Shown here: piece after piece, positions 61,042-64,000 of the stretch | Numbering within the stretch: the stretch's first letter is position 1 | Layout of the letters: the number at the start of each line of letters is the position of its first letter | Assembly (NCBI GenBank): GCA_038040485.1 | Contig: JBBPIE010000002.1 | Location: forward strand, 124,001 to 188,000 | Direction: 5' to 3' | From: Onstottus_B arcticum | GTDB lineage: Bacteria; Acidobacteriota; Blastocatellia; UBA7656 | Length of the DNA: 64,000 bases | The notes under the pieces: model-generated | The model's database searches: none | What the model saw: the letters and a program-made list of their open reading frames with translations, nothing else | Told to the model about the DNA's origin: nothing | Made by a program: the position numbers and the translations under genes

Positions 61042-61120
61042 CCACAAAGGCACGAAGACACAAGCCACACAAAGTTAACCTGCCTTTGTGATCCTTCGTT
61101 CCTTGGTGTCTTTGTGGCGA
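61042..61120. repeat. CACAAAG-type inverted repeat
   Basis: CCACAAAGGCACGAAGACAC and AAAG words on the left (61042-61072) pair with complementary CTTTGTG, TTCGTTCCTTGG and TGTCTTTGTGGCG on the right (61083-61120). It lies between the lipoprotein stop and the heparinase-family start. Confidence 0.75.
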
Positions 61121-61198
61121 AGATAGTCTTTCCGGCGCACGACTCGCGCCGGAAACAAGGAATGACACCTGTCAAAGCTGCGTGAGAAGCTCGAAGGT

Positions 61199-63196
61199 AT
61201 GACGGCCCACGAGATCGGTGCCGAGTTGCTGCTGCGCGCTCGAAAGAAACTCGCGCGAGCCGTTGGAGGAAAACTCTCAAGCCCGGTAAACGCCTTCATC
61301 TCGGACTCGGAGCTGCGACGGTCGCTTGGCGCCAGCACGCTCGCCGAGGCCGCTGCTCGAATTCGCCAACGGCGCGAGTCGCGCCTCACCCCCGGACTCG
61401 CGGATCTTGAAACCACCGCCGAAACTTTCAAACGACTGTTTTCCGAAGCTGTCGAGCAGACTCGCCTCGAGGCCGACGAAATACTCGCGCACCAAATCCC
61501 GGTCTTCGACCGCTCGCATAATCTCGGCAGGAAGATCGATTGGCATCGGGACCCTCTGTCGGGCGCGAAGTGGCCGCTGGACCACTTCACTCGCGTCAAT
61601 CTCAAACCCGGGGGCGGCGCGGATGTGCGGGTGGTCTGGGAGCTCAATCGTCTTCATCACCTAACGACTCTCGGACGCGCTTACGCATTGACCGCCGACG
61701 AGCGATACGCCGAGGAGTTCGTCAGTCAGCTCGCCTCGTGGCACGAAGCCAACCCGCCGGGATTTGGGCCGAATTGGACGGTCGCGATGGAAGCCGCGAT
61801 ACGCGCGGTGAACATCATCGCGGCGTTCGAACTGTTTCGCTTCTCGCCTCGCGTAACCGATGGCGTTGTCGCGCTGATTCTCAAATTGCTGATTGCTCAC
61901 GGACGCTTCATTCGCGCAAACCTCGAGTTCTCTTACCGCTCGCCGAGCAATCATTACCTCTCCGACCTGATAGGTTTGTTCGCGATAGGCACAACCGTCC
62001 CCGAGCTTCGCGAGTCGCGGGGTTGGTGCGACTTCAGCGTTAACAGACTCGTCGAGGAAATGAATCGGCAGGTGCTTGCCGACGGCGTCGACTATGAAGG
62101 AGCAATTGGTTATCACCGTTTCGTGACGGAGATCTTCGCGCTTTTCTTCAGCTTGAGTCGGACGACGAGCATCGACGCGGGCACCGAGTTTCGCGCAAGC
62201 CTGGCGCGCATGTTCGACTTCGTTCGGCATTATTTGAAGCCCGACGGCACGGCTCCCGCGATCGGCGACTCGGACGACGGCCGGTTGCTGCGGTTGAAAG
62301 CGCGGCCGGCTCTCGATCACTCGTACTTGATGTCACTCGCGGCGGTCTTGCTTGAAGACGGGACTTTAAAACAATCAAACCGGATCGATGAAGAAGCGAT
62401 CTGGTGGTTTGGACGCGCGGGTCTTGAGACCTTCGAGCGTTTGCCGCTTGATGCACAAGGCGCGGACTCTCGCGCTTTCCCTGAAGCACAAATCTACGTC
62501 CAGCGTTCTGGTGAGTTGTACTCGATAATCGATTGCGGCGACCACGGGCTTCGAGGCCGGGGCTCGCACGCGCACTCGGATGCTTTGTCGCTCGAGGTGT
62601 TCGCTTATGGCCGCACGTTCCTGCGCGACCCGGGAACTTACGTCTACAGTGCAAGCGAGAGCCAGCGAAATCTCTTTCGCTCGACCGCCTATCACAACAC
62701 CGTTCGCATCGACGGCGAGGAGATCAGTCAAATCAACGAGCGGGAGCTATTTCGGCTCGGACCGAATGTGCGCCCGCAAGTGAACCGGTGCGAAAGCACA
62801 GCCGGGCGCGACGTGTTGGATGCCGAGCATCACGCATATTTGAGGCTTACTGAGCCGGTCACGCATCGACGGATCATCACATTCGAGAAACGTGAGGGCT
62901 ACTGGATCATTGAGGACACCTTCACCGGCAGAGGGCGGCACCGATTCGAGTTCTTTTTCAATTTCGACGCGGGTCTTGAAGTCAGCGGAGACTCGGGCAA
63001 TCGAGTGACGGCTCGCGGCGAAAGCGCATCTCTTACGATCGTACCTTCGGCGGAACACGACCTCGAAGCAAAGATCGAAGATAGATGGGTCTCTCCCGCG
63101 TACGGGACTCGATTAAGCGCGTCTGCTATCATATTCGCTCTTTCAGCAGACGTTCCGTTGAGAGTGACTTTTCACCTGTTGGTGTCGAGGCATTAA
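61199..63196 (+). CDS. Heparinase II/III-family polysaccharide lyase-like protein
   Basis: A 665-residue protein. The N-terminal (alpha/alpha) toroid (about 120-370) shows VWELNRLHHLTTLGRAYALT, NWTVAMEAAIRAVNII, EFSYRSPSNHYLSDLIGLFAIG and DGVDYEGAIGYHRFVTEI. The C-terminal heparinase II/III beta domain (about 430-650) has LYSIIDCGDHGLRGRGSHAHSDALS with conserved His, GRTFLRDPGTYVYS and FRSTAYHNTVRIDGEE. No signal peptide is visible. The start at 61199 is the first ATG, but homologous residues (KLREKLEGM) seem to run a few codons upstream with no start codon. Followed by asnB, as in polysaccharide/exopolysaccharide loci where this enzyme type trims or modifies glycans. Confidence 0.88.
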   Translation: MTAHEIGAELLLRARKKLARAVGGKLSSPVNAFISDSELRRSLGASTLAEAAARIRQRRESRLTPGLADLETTAETFKRLFSEAVEQTRLEADEILAHQIPVFDRSHNLGRKIDWHRDPLSGAKWPLDHFTRVNLKPGGGADVRVVWELNRLHHLTTLGRAYALTADERYAEEFVSQLASWHEANPPGFGPNWTVAMEAAIRAVNIIAAFELFRFSPRVTDGVVALILKLLIAHGRFIRANLEFSYRSPSNHYLSDLIGLFAIGTTVPELRESRGWCDFSVNRLVEEMNRQVLADGVDYEGAIGYHRFVTEIFALFFSLSRTTSIDAGTEFRASLARMFDFVRHYLKPDGTAPAIGDSDDGRLLRLKARPALDHSYLMSLAAVLLEDGTLKQSNRIDEEAIWWFGRAGLETFERLPLDAQGADSRAFPEAQIYVQRSGELYSIIDCGDHGLRGRGSHAHSDALSLEVFAYGRTFLRDPGTYVYSASESQRNLFRSTAYHNTVRIDGEEISQINERELFRLGPNVRPQVNRCESTAGRDVLDAEHHAYLRLTEPVTHRRIITFEKREGYWIIEDTFTGRGRHRFEFFFNFDAGLEVSGDSGNRVTARGESASLTIVPSAEHDLEAKIEDRWVSPAYGTRLSASAIIFALSADVPLRVTFHLLVSRH

Positions 63197-63197
63197 G

Positions 63198-63301
63198 GTG
63201 ATGAACCTGTACGGGCGTCCCTCCGTGGGCGCCCCTCCTCACGGAGCACATGGCCGCGACCGAGGCGCGCCCACGGAGGGACACCCGTACAGGCTCATCA
63301 C
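63198..63301. repeat. TACGGGCGTCC-type inverted repeat, copy 2
   Basis: The arms 63198-63237 and 63262-63301 pair with three mismatches over 40 bp, around a 24-nt loop. It starts one base after the heparinase-family stop and precedes asnB; the core matches copy 1 (53330-53412). Confidence 0.9.
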
Positions 63302-63355
63302 TACTGAGTACTAGCCTTTCGTCCTGTGATCACTGTGCTTTTCTAACCTCTGTTT

Positions 63356-64000
63356 ATGTGCGGGATCTGTGGAATCTACGAGTACGGAGCGAGCGAACCG
63401 GCTGTCAATTCGGACTCGATCGTCCGAATGCGCGACACGATGTCTCACCGCGGGCCTGACGACGCCGGCGTTTACCTAAGCGAAGATCGGCGCGTTGGAC
63501 TGGGCAATCGCAGGCTCGCAATCGTCGACTTGTCGCCCGCCGGCCACATCCCGATGTGCAACGAGGACGGGCGCGTCTGGATAACCTTCAACGGCGAAAT
63601 CTACAACCACGAATCGTTGCGGCCCGGGCTCGAGGCAAAAGGTCATCGCTATCGCTCGCGCACCGACACGGAGACAATTGTTCACCTCTATGAAGAACGT
63701 GGGTTGGACTTTGTTCACGAGCTCGAAGGCGACTTTGCGATTGGGTTGTGGGATCAGGCGGCGCGGCGGCTTGTGCTTGTGCGCGATCGAATCGGTGTGA
63801 AGCCGCTTTACTACACGATCGCCGAGGGCCGTCTGATCTTTGCGTCCGAAATCAAAGCGATACTCGAGCACCCGTCGGTCAATCGCGACATCGACGAGGA
63901 AGCGCTCTATCACTACCTTTCTTTCCTGACCACGCCCGCGCCGCAGACGTTGTTCGCCGGGATCAACAAACTCCCCGCCGGCTGCATGCTAACCTGCGAC
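63356..64000 (+). CDS. asnB: Glutamine-dependent asparagine synthetase (partial, 3' end outside window)
   Basis: The N-terminal 215 residues of a class II glutamine amidotransferase. The mature N-terminus is MCGICGIYEYG with nucleophile Cys2, followed by MSHRGPDDAGVY (glutamine site), RRLAIVDLS, FNGEIYNHESLR, SRTDTETIVHLYEERG, GDFAIGLWD and DRIGVKPLYY, then FASEIKAILEHP. The ATP-pyrophosphatase (synthetase) domain lies beyond the window. AsnB-type enzymes next to heparinase II/III genes usually belong to exopolysaccharide or capsule biosynthesis loci, where they amidate a sugar or peptide carboxylate, so plain asparagine synthesis is not assured. Confidence 0.9.
   Translation, partial: MCGICGIYEYGASEPAVNSDSIVRMRDTMSHRGPDDAGVYLSEDRRVGLGNRRLAIVDLSPAGHIPMCNEDGRVWITFNGEIYNHESLRPGLEAKGHRYRSRTDTETIVHLYEERGLDFVHELEGDFAIGLWDQAARRLVLVRDRIGVKPLYYTIAEGRLIFASEIKAILEHPSVNRDIDEEALYHYLSFLTTPAPQTLFAGINKLPAGCMLTCD

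Noticed and set aside
1..64000. tRNA or rRNA genes
   Set aside because: I found no TTCRA-type T-arm with matching acceptor stem and no rRNA-like conserved stretch; a tRNAscan run would settle it.

Overview
The window looks like a piece of an Acidobacteriota chromosome, most likely class Blastocatellia or a relative. The strongest sign is eight tandem copies of the ADOP family (acidobacterial duplicated orphan permease: two MacB-type periplasmic domains plus two FtsX domains, with no ATPase gene nearby). Supporting signs are a DUF6600/FecR-like secreted protein, an NF038122-type secreted metalloprotease, two exported caspase-like proteins, and GC-rich coding DNA (about 60% by eye). A run of exactly 100 N at 2708-2807 marks a scaffold gap, so this is a draft or metagenome-type assembly.

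Layout. 1-5.7 kb (minus strand): 5' part of miaB, a BrnT/BrnA-like toxin-antitoxin pair, a REP-associated tyrosine transposase (RAYT) flanked by inverted arrays of 72-73 bp REP-like units, a caspase-FGE fusion whose C-terminus resembles a diversity-generating-retroelement variable region, and an orphan HigA-like regulator with a repeat-rich operator candidate. 5.7-17.7 kb: a HicB-like orphan coupled to a metallopeptidase, a beta-lactamase/amidohydrolase fusion, an APC permease, a Gln-rich FecR/DUF6600 protein, a rhodanese, an M23 peptidase, a DUF3108 protein and a YeaQ/GlsB-like membrane protein. 18-44.5 kb: eight ADOP genes. They are interrupted by a minus-strand, defence-like operon (Fic, MmeI-like restriction-methylation enzyme, PLD-fold protein; 25.5-30.4 kb) and by a Uma2-family gene. 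The fourth ADOP copy has an in-frame TGA.

44.6-51.4 kb: a serine hydrolase with TPR tail, an IS1595-type transposase remnant, a toxin-like/CPCC zinc-ribbon/DUF6941-like trio, a frameshifted small gene, and a 14-blade WD40 plus caspase protein. 51.4-64 kb: a PQQ-type beta-propeller, an MFS (MHS-type) transporter, secreted proteins of unknown role, a metalloprotease, a lipoprotein, a heparinase II/III-family protein and the 5' part of asnB. The last two often sit together in exopolysaccharide loci.

The intergenic DNA is unusually rich in palindromes. Every ADOP-ADOP junction carries a hairpin whose arms are arrays of heptamers (GATTTTG or GCGGATT types); other gaps carry GTCAGTG, GGATGGA, CGCAGAG, CGCCAAG, CACAAAG, TACGGGCGTCC and CCCCAACGGGG families. 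The most novel-looking single item is the RAYT. It is a fusion of two Y1 transposase domains in which domain 1 keeps the tyrosine but has lost the second HUH histidine, and domain 2 keeps HUH but has Phe in place of the tyrosine, so the fused pair retains exactly one possible composite active site.
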